23,628 nt of DNA, from NCBI GenBank assembly GCA_013151705.1, contig JAADHT010000027.1:1125-24752 (forward strand), in the 5' to 3' direction. The DNA is from Kiritimatiellota bacterium (GTDB taxonomy: Bacteria; Verrucomicrobiota; Lentisphaeria; Victivallales; JAADHT01). Shown piece by piece: positions 8,412-15,335 of the stretch. Below the pieces are notes generated by a model. The model did not search any database, was not told where the DNA came from, and was given only the letters and a program-made list of their open reading frames with translations. A program made the position numbers and the translations under genes. Position 1 is the stretch's first letter. Every line of letters starts with the position of its first letter.

Positions 8412-8627
8412 ATGAAGCTTTCAGCATTTATAAAACAGCAGCGTAAACTGTATGGGATGACCCAGAAAGAGCTAGCCGACCGGGCTGGCGTCGGATTACG
8501 TTTCGTAAGAGAACTTGAAAGAGGCAAACCGACGTTGCGAATGGACAAAGTCAATACTCTACTTGATCTTTTTGGCCATGAACTAGCTCCGATTCCAACC
8601 GTCGATGAAGGTGGTGAAGATGCGTAG
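8412..8627 (+). CDS. hipB: HipB-type helix-turn-helix antitoxin/repressor
   Basis: 71 residues. Two in-frame ATGs exist (8406 and 8412); the second is 8 bases after AGGG, whereas the first lies inside the operator, so 8412 is preferred. The protein is almost entirely an Xre/HipB helix-turn-helix: IKQQRKLYGMTQKELADRAG, then LRFVRELERGKPTLRM and NTLLDLFGHEL. HipB proteins dimerise, bind operators upstream of their own operon and, in HipBA/HipBST systems, hold the kinase in check. The end overlaps the HipS-like start by 8 bases, as in a hip operon. The operators just upstream are its likely targets. The missing kinase downstream means it may now be only an orphan regulator. Confidence 0.88.
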   Translation: MKLSAFIKQQRKLYGMTQKELADRAGVGLRFVRELERGKPTLRMDKVNTLLDLFGHELAPIPTVDEGGEDA

Positions 8628-8967
8628 TGCCAAAGTGTGTTTATTTGACAAAGAAGCCGGTATTCTTACGGAATCGGAAGAAGGTTACACATTTCGTTAT
8701 CTAAAAAACTATCTGAAGGATCCGAACGCCGCGCCAATTAGTCTACTGCTCCCGTTGCGGGCGGAATCATACAAAGATAAAACTCTCTTTCCGTTTTTCG
8801 ACGGACTGATACCGGAGGGATGGCTTCTTGACATAGCCGTCAGAAACTGGAAACTGGACGACAGGGACCGCATGGGACTTCTTTTGAGTTGTTGCCGCGA
8901 AACGATAGGCGCGGCGTCAATCGTCGAAATCACCGGAAATGCGGAAAGCGAGGCGGACGCGGAATGA
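8620..8967 (+). CDS. hipS: HipS-like protein (separate HipA N-terminal domain)
   Basis: 115 residues from the ATG at 8620 (an alternative ATG at 8605 adds five residues). It matches the N-terminal subdomain 1 of HipA: SLLLPLRAESY, then LFPFFDGLIPEGWLLDIAVR and DRDRMGLLLSCCRETIGAAS. A stand-alone version of this domain is the HipS subunit of tripartite HipBST systems, where HipS rather than HipB neutralises the HipT kinase. It overlaps hipB by 8 bases and its stop overlaps a following ATG by 4 bases, the classic HipB-HipS-HipT arrangement. The family assignment is secure; its present role is doubtful because the kinase gene that should follow is only a stub. Confidence 0.85.
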   Translation: MRSAKVCLFDKEAGILTESEEGYTFRYLKNYLKDPNAAPISLLLPLRAESYKDKTLFPFFDGLIPEGWLLDIAVRNWKLDDRDRMGLLLSCCRETIGAASIVEITGNAESEADAE

Positions 8968-9047
8968 ATAAATGTCTTATATGCGGAAATAAATGCGAAA
9001 ATCGCGGATCGACGCTGAAGCCGATATGTCCAAAACACCCGTTATGA
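8964..9047 (+). pseudogene. Remnant 5' end of hipT (HipA-type kinase), 27 codons
   Basis: An ATG coupled to the HipS-like stop (ATGA) opens a frame reading MNKCLICGNKCENRG, then ICPKHPL and stop. A short N-terminal CxxC stretch like this resembles the start of HipT/HipA C-terminal kinases that follow HipS, which normally run to about 300 residues or more. Nothing downstream resembles the kinase body: no P-loop-like region and no HxxD..N catalytic segment before the transposase remnant. I infer that the toxin was deleted. An alternative is a genuine 27-residue Cys-rich peptide. Confidence 0.5.
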
Positions 9048-9082
9048 CACAACAGCTTGGAATGCGAATCTGGAATTGCAAA

Positions 9083-9125
9083 TTTTAGAGCATTTTTTCA
9101 GCAATTATTTAGAATAGCGCTAAAA
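9083..9125. repeat. Imperfect inverted repeat between the hip remnant and IS remnant
   Basis: TTTTAGAGC (9083-9091) and GCGCTAAAA (9117-9125) are inverted repeats with one mismatch around a 25-base AT-rich loop. The position, just outside the transposase remnant, suggests an IS end structure or transcription stop. No matching partner was found at the other side of the IS remnant, which is cut off at about 9740. Confidence 0.3.
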
Positions 9126-9144
9126 CGCTCGTTATAAATGCGTT

Positions 9145-9739
9145 TCATTCTTTTTTCAGTGGGATTACGGGTTTGAAACTGAACTTAGGATCTGTGTAAA
9201 TAGATTCATTCAGTCCCAAAGCGTTAAGGTAGGCCGCTGGTTTACTTCGCGGTTTTTGAAAAAGCAACCGCCTGCCGTCGCGTGACATAAGAACAACCAC
9301 CCCGAACATGGAGACCGAAACCATGAACGCCGTGGGTTTATCCGTTTTGCGATTTTCCCACCCCGGCAGCGGCTCGCCCGTATTTTCAACGCGCGCCCGC
9401 AGGAATCGCTCCATTAATCGCCACTAGCGCTATCACCAAAACCATTCCGAGCGCGTCGATGCGATTGGGCTTTTTTAAAAATGTGTCGTTGAAATCATGC
9501 GCGTCAACGCCGGGGCCCGCCAGCAACTCGATATCCTGTTCGGCCAAAAATTCTTCAAGGCGGTACAGCGGAGATCTTCCGGAAAGGGTGTCAAGAACCA
9601 TCGACTGGACCACGAGTCCCGGACTGACGTTCATTTTCGAGGGAACAAGCGTGTTCACCAACTCGACAATCCCGAGACGCTCGCAGTACGCGGCCGCCAA
9701 GCATTGAGGCAACGGGAAACCCCGCTTGAGCGATTCTCA
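9145..9739 (-). mobile_element. Degenerate IS1634-family transposase (core deleted, frameshifted)
   Basis: On the minus strand, 9736 to about 9484 encodes the N-terminal DUF4277-type domain of IS1634 transposases (CERLGIVELVN, LSGRSPLYRLEEF, LLAGPGVDAHDFND). The sequence then jumps straight to the C-terminal block FLKKPNRIDALGMVLVIAL, so the whole DDE catalytic core (about 300 residues in relatives) is missing at about 9480. A frameshift near 9420 (the sequence lacks about two bases of an expected VWRLMERFL run) puts the last 89 residues (ENTGEPLPGWENRKTDKPTA) in another frame ending at 9145. The N-terminus also runs into a stop at 9737-9739 before a plausible start. The element cannot make transposase. 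Its position next to the truncated hipT suggests that the two losses are linked. Confidence 0.8.
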
Positions 9740-9753
9740 GGTTTTCGAGTGGG

Positions 9754-10191
9754 TCATCCGCGCTCGCCTTCGGTCGCTCTCACAGTCAAAGATATGCCGC
9801 CGCGCGGTCTGAATTCTCCCGCGACCTCGATCCATCGGGGAGAGCAGGCCTCGACGACGCGCTCGAGAATGAGATTGACGACTTCCTCGTGGAACGTCTG
9901 GTGGGAGCGAAAGGAGAACATGAGAAGTTTGAGGGATTTGCTTTCCACGCAAAGCTTTTCGGGTATGTAGGTTATGGTTATCTTCCCGAAATCGGGCTGT
10001 CCGGTGACCGGACACAGCGATGTGAATTCCGGACAGTCAAAGGTTATCTCGTAATTTCTAGCGGAATAGAGATTGTCGAAAACCTCCAGCCTCGCGTTTT
10101 CCGGCGAATCCGGCACAACGGTTTCTGATTTCGATAGAATGGTAAGCGCGCCGAACCTGGCGGAATCGTCATTTCCCTTTTGTCCCTTCAT
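9754..10191 (-). CDS. queF: QueF, NADPH-dependent preQ0 reductase
   Basis: 145 residues from the ATG at 10191, which has GGGAG 8 bases upstream; an ATG at 10209 overlaps the lspA stop (ATGA) but lacks a Shine-Dalgarno sequence. QueF reduces 7-cyano-7-deazaguanine to preQ1 in queuosine tRNA modification, in the cytoplasm. The short, unimodular (YkvM-like) form is indicated by length and by TSLCPVTGQPDF, with nucleophile Cys60 and Asp67. ESKSLKL (83-89, the QueF signature), SFRSHQTFHEE with His101, and the closing PRGGIS are also present. The last residues (RATEGERG) differ from the family but the domain is complete. It follows lspA in the same direction and is probably co-transcribed; the two jobs are unrelated. 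Confidence 0.93.
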   Translation of the reverse strand: MKGQKGNDDSARFGALTILSKSETVVPDSPENARLEVFDNLYSARNYEITFDCPEFTSLCPVTGQPDFGKITITYIPEKLCVESKSLKLLMFSFRSHQTFHEEVVNLILERVVEACSPRWIEVAGEFRPRGGISLTVRATEGERG

Positions 10192-10205
10192 TGTCGAGCT
10201 CCCGA

Positions 10206-10724
10206 TCATCCGTGTTCTTTTTTTTTATCACCTTCGCGTTTCATCGAGGATATGATGTATGTGGCCACTCCCACGAAAATAGCGCTGTCGGCGACGTTGA
10301 AGGCGGGCCAGTGCGGATAACCGGAAATATAGAAATCCAGAAAATCAACCACGGTGCCGCCGCGCCATATTCGATCGATCGAATTGCCCAAAACACCGCC
10401 GACCACAAGCGATAACGCGTAATACCGCTCCCAATAACCTTCCGTGAGACTCCGTAGAAAAAAAACGACTCCCACCAGAAAAAGCGTCGACACACCCAAA
10501 AGCGCCCAGGTGTATCCGTAGAACATGCCCCAGGCCGCTCCCTTGTTACCGACTTTCACAATGTTGAAGAAACCCGGAATGACTGTTATCGCGTAGTCCA
10601 CCTTGTCGACTATCACGCTTTTCGTGATTTGATCGAGAACGAGCGCCAAACAGGAGAGAACGGCACACCGCGCTAAAAGTATGATTTCCCTACGAGACCC
10701 AGGTTGTATGCGGGACAATTCCAC
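10206..10724 (-). CDS. lspA: Lipoprotein signal peptidase (signal peptidase II)
   Basis: 172 residues with a GTG start; GGAG five bases upstream supports it. LspA is the inner-membrane aspartyl protease that cuts signal peptides from prolipoproteins after diacylglyceryl transfer. Four hydrophobic segments are visible, with the family motifs DQITKSVI (31-38), FFNIVKVGNKGAAWGMF (52-68), GGVLGNSIDRIWRGGTVVDF with catalytic Asp117, and FNVADSAI with catalytic Asp146. The length and order are standard; the C-terminus is lysine-rich and cytoplasmic. Its stop overlaps a possible queF start by 4 bases. It is divergent from pyrE, and the gap holds repeat copy B. Confidence 0.95.
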   Translation of the reverse strand: MELSRIQPGSRREIILLARCAVLSCLALVLDQITKSVIVDKVDYAITVIPGFFNIVKVGNKGAAWGMFYGYTWALLGVSTLFLVGVVFFLRSLTEGYWERYYALSLVVGGVLGNSIDRIWRGGTVVDFLDFYISGYPHWPAFNVADSAIFVGVATYIISSMKREGDKKKEHG

Positions 10725-10815
10725 AAAAACTCCACTTTTATTTGGTGATCAGGACGCGTTCTCCCGTTTTTCTTCCGCGTCGTTTTGCCGTTGACGCAAA
10801 AACGCGGCCTCACAC

Positions 10816-10887
10816 TCGAAATAAGTGTCCACATGGCTGCGAGACCTTTTCGAACAGGGTCTATCTAGACCCTGTTCGAAAAGGGTC
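10816..10887 (-). repeat. Dispersed intergenic inverted-repeat element, copy B, with long hairpin
   Basis: 10816-10863 is the reverse complement of copy A (47 of 48 bases). Beyond the match the sequence folds back: left arm 10843-10863 and right arm 10866-10887 pair over 21 bases with one bulged C and a two-base spacer, both centred on TTCGAA. The hairpin lies in the 367-base gap between lspA and pyrE. It is not followed by a T-run, so it is not a standard terminator. The rest of the gap shows no gene. Confidence 0.75.
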
Positions 10888-10967
10888 TATCTATGCGAAC
10901 GCCCGTATTCACCATCCGAAAACGTCGCGCAAAATAACACCTGTTTAATGTTTTACAAGCACCTGAT

Positions 10968-10996
10968 TTGCATTGGAGGCGCAATACGGATATATT
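10968..10996 (+). promoter_or_regulatory. Possible pyrE promoter
   Basis: TTGCAT (10968-10973) and TATATT (10991-10996) are 17 bases apart. The -10 box matches five of six consensus bases and the -35 box three of six. It lies about 96 bases before the pyrE ATG. The bacterial group is unknown, so sigma-70 rules are only an assumption. Confidence 0.35.
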
Positions 10997-11091
10997 CCCG
11001 TTTCAAGTCGATGTGCCGCCTGTTTGACAATGCGACGGCGTTGGACGTGGCGTCGTGTGGAGAACAATATCTGGAAATTGGAGAGCGCGAT

Positions 11092-11658
11092 ATGGACGAC
11101 AATGAGATTATGAGGAGATTCAAGGAATCCGGAGCTTTGCTGGAAGGACATTTCAAATTGAGAAGCGGCCTGCACAGCAACCGTTTTTTTCAGGCCGCTC
11201 TGCTGTTGCAGCACCCGGAAGTGGCTGGTGAATTATGCGCGGAACTGGCCGCGATGTTCGCGGACGCCGATATCGAATCGGTCATTTCTCCCGCTGTCGG
11301 AGGGTTGATAGTCGGTCATGAAATGGCGAGGGCGTTGAAGACGCGCGCGATTTTCGCGGACAAAGAGGAGGACGCCCTTATCCTGAAAAGGGGGTTTGCC
11401 ATCAAACCTGGAGAGAGAGTGCTTGTGGCTGAGGATGTGATCACCCGCGGAGGCCGCGTTCAGCAGACTGTGGATTTGGTCGAATCCTTTGGAGGCGTTG
11501 TGGCGGGAATCGCCGTGATAGTTGACAGAAGCGGAGGAACAGCGTCGTTCAGCTCGCCTTACCAAAGTTTGATGAAGCTTGAATTGGAAACCTACGAGCC
11601 CGAACATTGTCCGTTGTGCGCCGACGGGGTTCCGATCGAACGGCCCGGTTCCAAATAG
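11092..11658 (+). CDS. pyrE: Orotate phosphoribosyltransferase
   Basis: 188 residues from the ATG at 11092, preceded by GGAGAG. The frame is open back to 10825, but that part is encoded by repeat copy B and is not protein-like. PyrE joins orotate to PRPP to make OMP in pyrimidine synthesis. The start GALLEGHFKLRSGLHSNRFF, the block SPAVGGLIVGHEMARAL, the PRPP-loop region VLVAEDVITRGGRVQQT, VDRSGG and the tail HCPLCADGVPIERPGSK mark the long C-terminal-Cys subgroup. In the PRPP loop the residues after VIT are RGGR where many relatives have TGGS; this may be a subgroup feature. The stop codon lies inside the first bases of repeat copy C. Confidence 0.93.
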   Translation: MDDNEIMRRFKESGALLEGHFKLRSGLHSNRFFQAALLLQHPEVAGELCAELAAMFADADIESVISPAVGGLIVGHEMARALKTRAIFADKEEDALILKRGFAIKPGERVLVAEDVITRGGRVQQTVDLVESFGGVVAGIAVIVDRSGGTASFSSPYQSLMKLELETYEPEHCPLCADGVPIERPGSK

Positions 11659-11704
11659 CCCCTGCTCGAAAAGGTCTCTCAGCATGGCTGCTCCACTTTT
11701 TCGA
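11656..11704 (+). repeat. Dispersed intergenic repeat, divergent copy C
   Basis: This segment aligns with copy A along its length (CTCGAAAAGGTCTC, then CAGC.ATGG, ending TTTTTCGA) but with several differences and small gaps. It begins at the pyrE stop codon, TAG. A further TTTTTCGAATAACAGACC near 11777-11794 resembles the far end of copy A, so the original element may have been longer or interrupted. Confidence 0.55.
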
Positions 11705-11857
11705 GCGCCTTCAGCCGCGGCTTATCCGCCGGTGCGGAAAAATCAAATTTTTGAGGCTAGCCAAGGTGGATAATCTTTTTCGAATAACAGACCCATTTTT
11801 TGAATCGACGCTACGAGTTCAAGCGGGAGTTGACGATAGAGAGGACGGAGCGCTGAA

Positions 11858-12076
11858 ATGACGAGAAAAAAAGGGCGAGGCGGTTTCGCCGAAGTAAAAT
11901 CGAGTAGTTCCCTCCACTCCAAAGATTCGTCGCTTTTTCTCGCCTTGTCGTGTTTGATTTTTTGCGTCGGTGTTTACTGGCGCCTCGATGGGTTGTCGTC
12001 CCGCGGATTGGAGTGCCGTATCCCCCTTGGGCTTCGAAGGCTTCCAAGCAGTTTCTCATCAACCGATTCTCGATGA
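11858..12076 (+). CDS. Small ORF with one membrane segment; possible truncated gene start
   Basis: 72 codons, with GGAG 8 bases before the ATG. A basic, Ser-rich start is followed by LFLALSCLIFCVGVYWRLDG, a single hydrophobic helix, then SSRGLECRIP and a short basic tail. Helix plus WRLDGLSSRGLE looks like the first membrane segment of GT39-type glycosyltransferases, which would make this the surviving 5' end of a lost gene. Another frame is open from 11970 to 12239 without a recognisable product. A real small membrane protein cannot be excluded. Between 12077 and 12262 I see nothing else. The whole 11659-12262 gap otherwise holds only repeat copy C. Confidence 0.3.
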   Translation: MTRKKGRGGFAEVKSSSSLHSKDSSLFLALSCLIFCVGVYWRLDGLSSRGLECRIPLGLRRLPSSFSSTDSR

Positions 12077-12262
12077 ATCCAGGCATCTCATTCCACGTCC
12101 CAAACCGTTATCGATGGATTATCGATTCCAACTGATATTTAAGTCGCGGGATTCGGGCAATCCCTTGTTTTTGAAGAGCCACGCGCCGATGAACGAACTC
12201 CTCAAGCGGATGCCGCTACGAGCGGGCTTGGGGACTTGACGGCAAATAATAATGGAGTTGTT

Positions 12263-13657
12263 ATGAAGAGAGAACTGATAAAAGAAGTTTTGTCGATCGG
12301 TGAAATCGGCGGCACAGCGAAAGTCGCGGGCTGGGTGAAGACCCGCAGGGATTCAAAAGGCGGATTCTCGTTCATAGAATTGAACGACGGGTCATGTTTC
12401 AAAAACCTGCAAATCGTCGCCGACTCCTCTTTGGAGAACTACGACGACGAGATCAGAAACCTCTTTCCCGGCGCCAGCATTGCGGTGTCGGGCGAGATAG
12501 TCGAGTCTCCGGGCGGGGGGCAGCGCGTGGAGTTGCGCGCCTCCGAAGTGAAAGTGTTCGGATTTTGCGATCCGATGAAATATCCGCTCGGCAAACAAAG
12601 GGTCTCTTTCGAAAAGCTCCGCGAGATAGCGCATCTGCGTCCGCGCGCTAACTCTTTCGGAGCAGTCGCGCGCGTCAGAAACATTCTAGCCAACGCCACC
12701 CACGAATTCTTTCAAACCCGCGGATTCATATGGGCGCACACGCCGTTAATCACGGCAAGCGACTGCGAGGGTGCCGGCGAGATGTTCCAAGTGACGACGC
12801 TACCGCTTGAAAATCTCCCGCTTGACGAGAATGGCCGAGTGGACTATGATTCGGATTTCTTCGCTAGACGAGCCCATCTGACCGTCAGTGGACAGCTCAA
12901 CGGCGAGGCGTACGCCTGCGCGTTGGGTAACATCTATACTTTCGGACCCACTTTCCGGGCGGAAAACTCCAACACCCGCAGACACTTGGCCGAATTCTGG
13001 ATGATAGAGCCGGAGATGGCCTTCGCCGATTTGAACGAAGACGCGGAACTCGCGGCTGATTTTCTGCGGCACCTGTTCAAAACCGTTCTCGACAAAGGGA
13101 CGGAGGATTTGGAGTTCTTCAACGTCAGGATAGAAGAAGGCGTCATTGACAAACTAGCGAAGCTCGCGGACGCGGAATTCGCTAGAATAACGTATTCTGA
13201 AGCCGTGAAAACGCTTTCCAAAGCCGACGCCAACTTCGATTTCCCCGTAGAATGGGGAATTGACCTGCAATCGGAGCATGAGCGATATCTCACCGAAACA
13301 GTTTTCAAGGGACCCGTGATCGTGACGAACTATCCCGCGTCGATAAAACCATTCTATATGAGGCTCGACGACGGCGGCGAGACCGTCGCGGCGATGGATG
13401 TGCTGCTGCCGAACGTCGGGGAGATCATTGGCGGAAGCCAGCGCGAGGAGCGGCTCGACGTTCTGGATGCGAGAATCGCGGAAACGGGTGTGAGACCGGG
13501 GGACTATTGGTGGTACCGCGAACTCCGCGAGTTCGGCACGGTACCCCACGCCGGGTTCGGGCTTGGTTTCGAACGGATCGTCCAGTTCTGCACCGGAATG
13601 AGCAATATCCGCGACGTGATACCATTTCCCCGCACACCCCGCAACGCGGATTTTTAA
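12263..13657 (+). CDS. asnS: Asparaginyl-tRNA synthetase
   Basis: 464 residues from the ATG at 12263, with GGAG five bases upstream. Class IIb synthetase that charges tRNA-Asn. The N-terminal OB-fold anticodon-binding domain covers about 15-102 (VAGWVKTRRDSKGGFSFIEL). The catalytic domain has motif 1 around 129-160, the AsnS-type TASDCEGAGEMFQVT (164-178), motif 2 FRAENSNTRRHLAEFWMIEP (231-250) and motif 3 GFGLGFERIVQFCTGMSNIR (431-450). AsnRS rather than AspRS is indicated by this spacing and by the end RDVIPFPRTP. All catalytic motifs are intact and the length is typical. It appears to be a stand-alone transcript. Confidence 0.96.
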   Translation: MKRELIKEVLSIGEIGGTAKVAGWVKTRRDSKGGFSFIELNDGSCFKNLQIVADSSLENYDDEIRNLFPGASIAVSGEIVESPGGGQRVELRASEVKVFGFCDPMKYPLGKQRVSFEKLREIAHLRPRANSFGAVARVRNILANATHEFFQTRGFIWAHTPLITASDCEGAGEMFQVTTLPLENLPLDENGRVDYDSDFFARRAHLTVSGQLNGEAYACALGNIYTFGPTFRAENSNTRRHLAEFWMIEPEMAFADLNEDAELAADFLRHLFKTVLDKGTEDLEFFNVRIEEGVIDKLAKLADAEFARITYSEAVKTLSKADANFDFPVEWGIDLQSEHERYLTETVFKGPVIVTNYPASIKPFYMRLDDGGETVAAMDVLLPNVGEIIGGSQREERLDVLDARIAETGVRPGDYWWYRELREFGTVPHAGFGLGFERIVQFCTGMSNIRDVIPFPRTPRNADF

Positions 13658-13719
13658 TCTAAGGAGCCAATGCTCGACAAACTGGTCGCCGAATCGAGCG
13701 TTCGTGAGAAGACAAAATG

Positions 13720-13749
13720 AAAAAAAGCGTCCGCGAATCTCGCGGACGC
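13720..13749 (-). terminator. Intrinsic terminator of the EF-hand gene
   Basis: Ten-base perfect stem (GCGTCCGCGA at 13727-13736 and its complement at 13740-13749) with a three-base loop, followed on the minus strand by seven T's (13726-13720). It begins 29 bases after the EF-hand stop. The hairpin contains one copy of the iterated CGCGA-N3-TCGCG palindrome. It may also slow transcription coming from asnS. Confidence 0.88.
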
Positions 13750-13777
13750 CTGGATAATCGGCGGGCGGCAAATCTCC

Positions 13778-14512
13778 TCACATATCGTCGTCAGGGGGAG
13801 CGGGCGTGCCGAAGTCATCGTCCGAACCATCTTCTCCCGCACCCAGCCCGCGACTACGGCGTTCGCGCGCCTTTCTCGCGGCTTTCTTCTCCTCCTTCGA
13901 GAGTTTTCCGTCGCCGTCCTTGTCGAACTTCTCTAGCATTTTCTGTTTTATGGCTTGATGCGCGGCTTTTTTCTCTTCTTTGGAGAGCTTGCCGTCGCCA
14001 TCCGTGTCGTATTTCTTCACGAACGCCTCGCGTCTCGCTTTTTTCTCGGCTTGACGTTTAGCCTTCATATCCGCGCGAAGCGCCTTTCTCTCATCTTTCG
14101 AGAGTTTTCCGTCGCCGTCCTTGTCATATTTTTTTACGACGGCTTCATGCGCGGCCTTCGCGGTGTTTTTCTCCTCCTCGGAGAGTTTTCCGTCTTTGTT
14201 GGCGTCGAATTTTCTCAACATATGGCGTTTGCGCATCGTTTTACGCATTGTCTTTTTTTCCACTTTCGAGAGTTCGCCGTCGCCGTCTTTGTCGAAGCGT
14301 TCGCGCATCTTTTTCCTTCTGGCTTCGCAGCGCGCTTTTCTTGCGGCTTGACGCTCCTTTTTGGAGAGTTTTCCGTCACCGTCTCTATCCATTTTTCTGA
14401 ACCGTTTACTATGATGTTTCTTGCCGTAACCATTGCCCGAGGATTCAGCCAAGCACACAGTCGTCAAAGACATTAGCGTGGCGACACACAGTAGTTTGAT
14501 CAGCGTCTTCAT
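13778..14512 (-). CDS. Secreted EF-hand calcium-binding protein with six loops
   Basis: 244 residues from the second of two close ATGs: GGAG abuts the first ATG but is six bases from the one at 14512. Residues 1-22 are a signal peptide (LIKLLCVATLMSLTTVCLA) with likely cleavage after Ala22. Six canonical 12-residue EF-hand loops follow: DRDGDGKLSKKE (42-53), and loops starting at 74, 103, 130, 169 and 197, with Asp at 1 and 3 or an Asn variant, Gly at 6 and Glu at 12. The linkers are very rich in Lys and Arg, and the tail (DDDFGTPAPPDDDM) is acidic. Spacing between loops varies from 27 to 39 residues, so these are not strict calmodulin pairs. Probable role: Ca2+ binding outside the cytoplasm; the partner is unknown. 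Single gene with its own terminator. Confidence 0.88.
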   Translation of the reverse strand: MKTLIKLLCVATLMSLTTVCLAESSGNGYGKKHHSKRFRKMDRDGDGKLSKKERQAARKARCEARRKKMRERFDKDGDGELSKVEKKTMRKTMRKRHMLRKFDANKDGKLSEEEKNTAKAAHEAVVKKYDKDGDGKLSKDERKALRADMKAKRQAEKKARREAFVKKYDTDGDGKLSKEEKKAAHQAIKQKMLEKFDKDGDGKLSKEEKKAARKARERRSRGLGAGEDGSDDDFGTPAPPDDDM

Positions 14513-14576
14513 TTCCATCTCCTTTTTTGAGTCGCGAAACCAGAGTTCCGCGCGATTCTTGTTTTCCTCATATTGT

Positions 14577-14606
14577 TTGACAAACTGGCGCTTTAGGTGA
14601 TATTAC
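14577..14606 (+). promoter_or_regulatory. Possible promoter for the Sua5 gene
   Basis: TTGACA (14577-14582), a perfect -35 consensus, is followed 18 bases later by TATTAC (14601-14606, four of six). It lies in the gap between the divergent EF-hand and Sua5-family genes, about 118 bases before the latter's ATG. Confidence 0.4.
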
Positions 14607-14723
14607 ACCCAAGCCCATCGATACTGGCTGTTCAACCAGCGTTTTTCGGAGCTCCGGCAACATGTCAGTTCCGGACATTGAAACGGTTCCACGGTGGAAT
14701 TATTGCCGCTTTTGGAGTTTTAT

Positions 14724-15335
14724 ATGCGAAAAATTTTGAATTCGAGCCTGAATGAATCTGAAACTTTTGAACGTTGTGTTGATGTTTTAAGCGTTTCGGG
14801 GGCTGTTTTGCTGCTTCCGACCGACACCGTTTACGGATTGGTCTGTCGTTGGAATGACTCCGAAGCCATCTCGGCGATAAGAAGGATGAAGGAACGCGGG
14901 GCGCGAAAACCATTTCAAATGTTGGCTCCAAATATCGACGCCGTGGAGAAAGCCGGGGTCGCAGTCTCAGGAGTGGCCCGTAGCTTGAGCGACGCTTTCT
15001 GCCCTGGTCCGCTCACGATAATCGCGAGAGCTGGGGATAAAACGGGAACGATCGGCTTCAGAATACCCAACGATTCTTTTTTGTCGCGGCTTATGATCGA
15101 ATGCGGCTCGAATCTCGCGGCGACCAGCGCGAATCCCGCGGGAAAAACGCCAATCGTGTCGGTTTCGGACGCGGGAACCCTTTTCACTCCGCCGCCGGCT
15201 TTGATAGTGGACGGCGGTCGTTTGTCCGGTGTCGCGTCGACAGTGGTGGATGCGACCAGCGACGCCGTTTCCCTTATCAGAACCGGAGCGTTGTCCGACG
15301 AGATGATACTGGATGTAGCGAATGGAGATGTATGA
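14724..15335 (+). CDS. tsaC: Sua5/YciO/YrdC family, threonylcarbamoyl-AMP synthase
   Basis: 203 residues from the ATG at 14724 with GGAG seven bases upstream; a GTG at 14694 in the same frame is less likely. The family makes threonylcarbamoyl-AMP from threonine, bicarbonate and ATP, the first step of t6A37 tRNA modification. Visible: LLLPTDTVYGLV (30-40), KERG.RKPFQMLAP, CPGPLTIIAR, GFRIPND, AATSANPAGKTP (132-143) and STVVDATSDAVSLIRTGAL (162-180). No Sua5 C-terminal extension is present, so this is the short TsaC form. A YciO-like paralogue cannot be ruled out. The stop overlaps the GT39 start by 4 bases (ATGA). Confidence 0.88.
   Translation: MRKILNSSLNESETFERCVDVLSVSGAVLLLPTDTVYGLVCRWNDSEAISAIRRMKERGARKPFQMLAPNIDAVEKAGVAVSGVARSLSDAFCPGPLTIIARAGDKTGTIGFRIPNDSFLSRLMIECGSNLAATSANPAGKTPIVSVSDAGTLFTPPPALIVDGGRLSGVASTVVDATSDAVSLIRTGALSDEMILDVANGDV

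Noticed and set aside
8104..8427. A 107-codon minus-strand frame
   Set aside because: It runs through the operators and hipB start and has no protein-like features.
10825..11091. N-terminal extension of PyrE by 89 codons
   Set aside because: The extension is read from repeat copy B, has no family similarity, and a good ribosome site precedes the ATG at 11092.
13899..14400. Array-like direct repeats that could be taken for a CRISPR
   Set aside because: They encode the EF-hand loops of one protein; spacing is irregular and there are no unique spacers.
13955..14476. A 173-codon plus-strand frame rich in Phe/Val
   Set aside because: It is the complement of the Lys/Glu/Asp-rich EF-hand gene.
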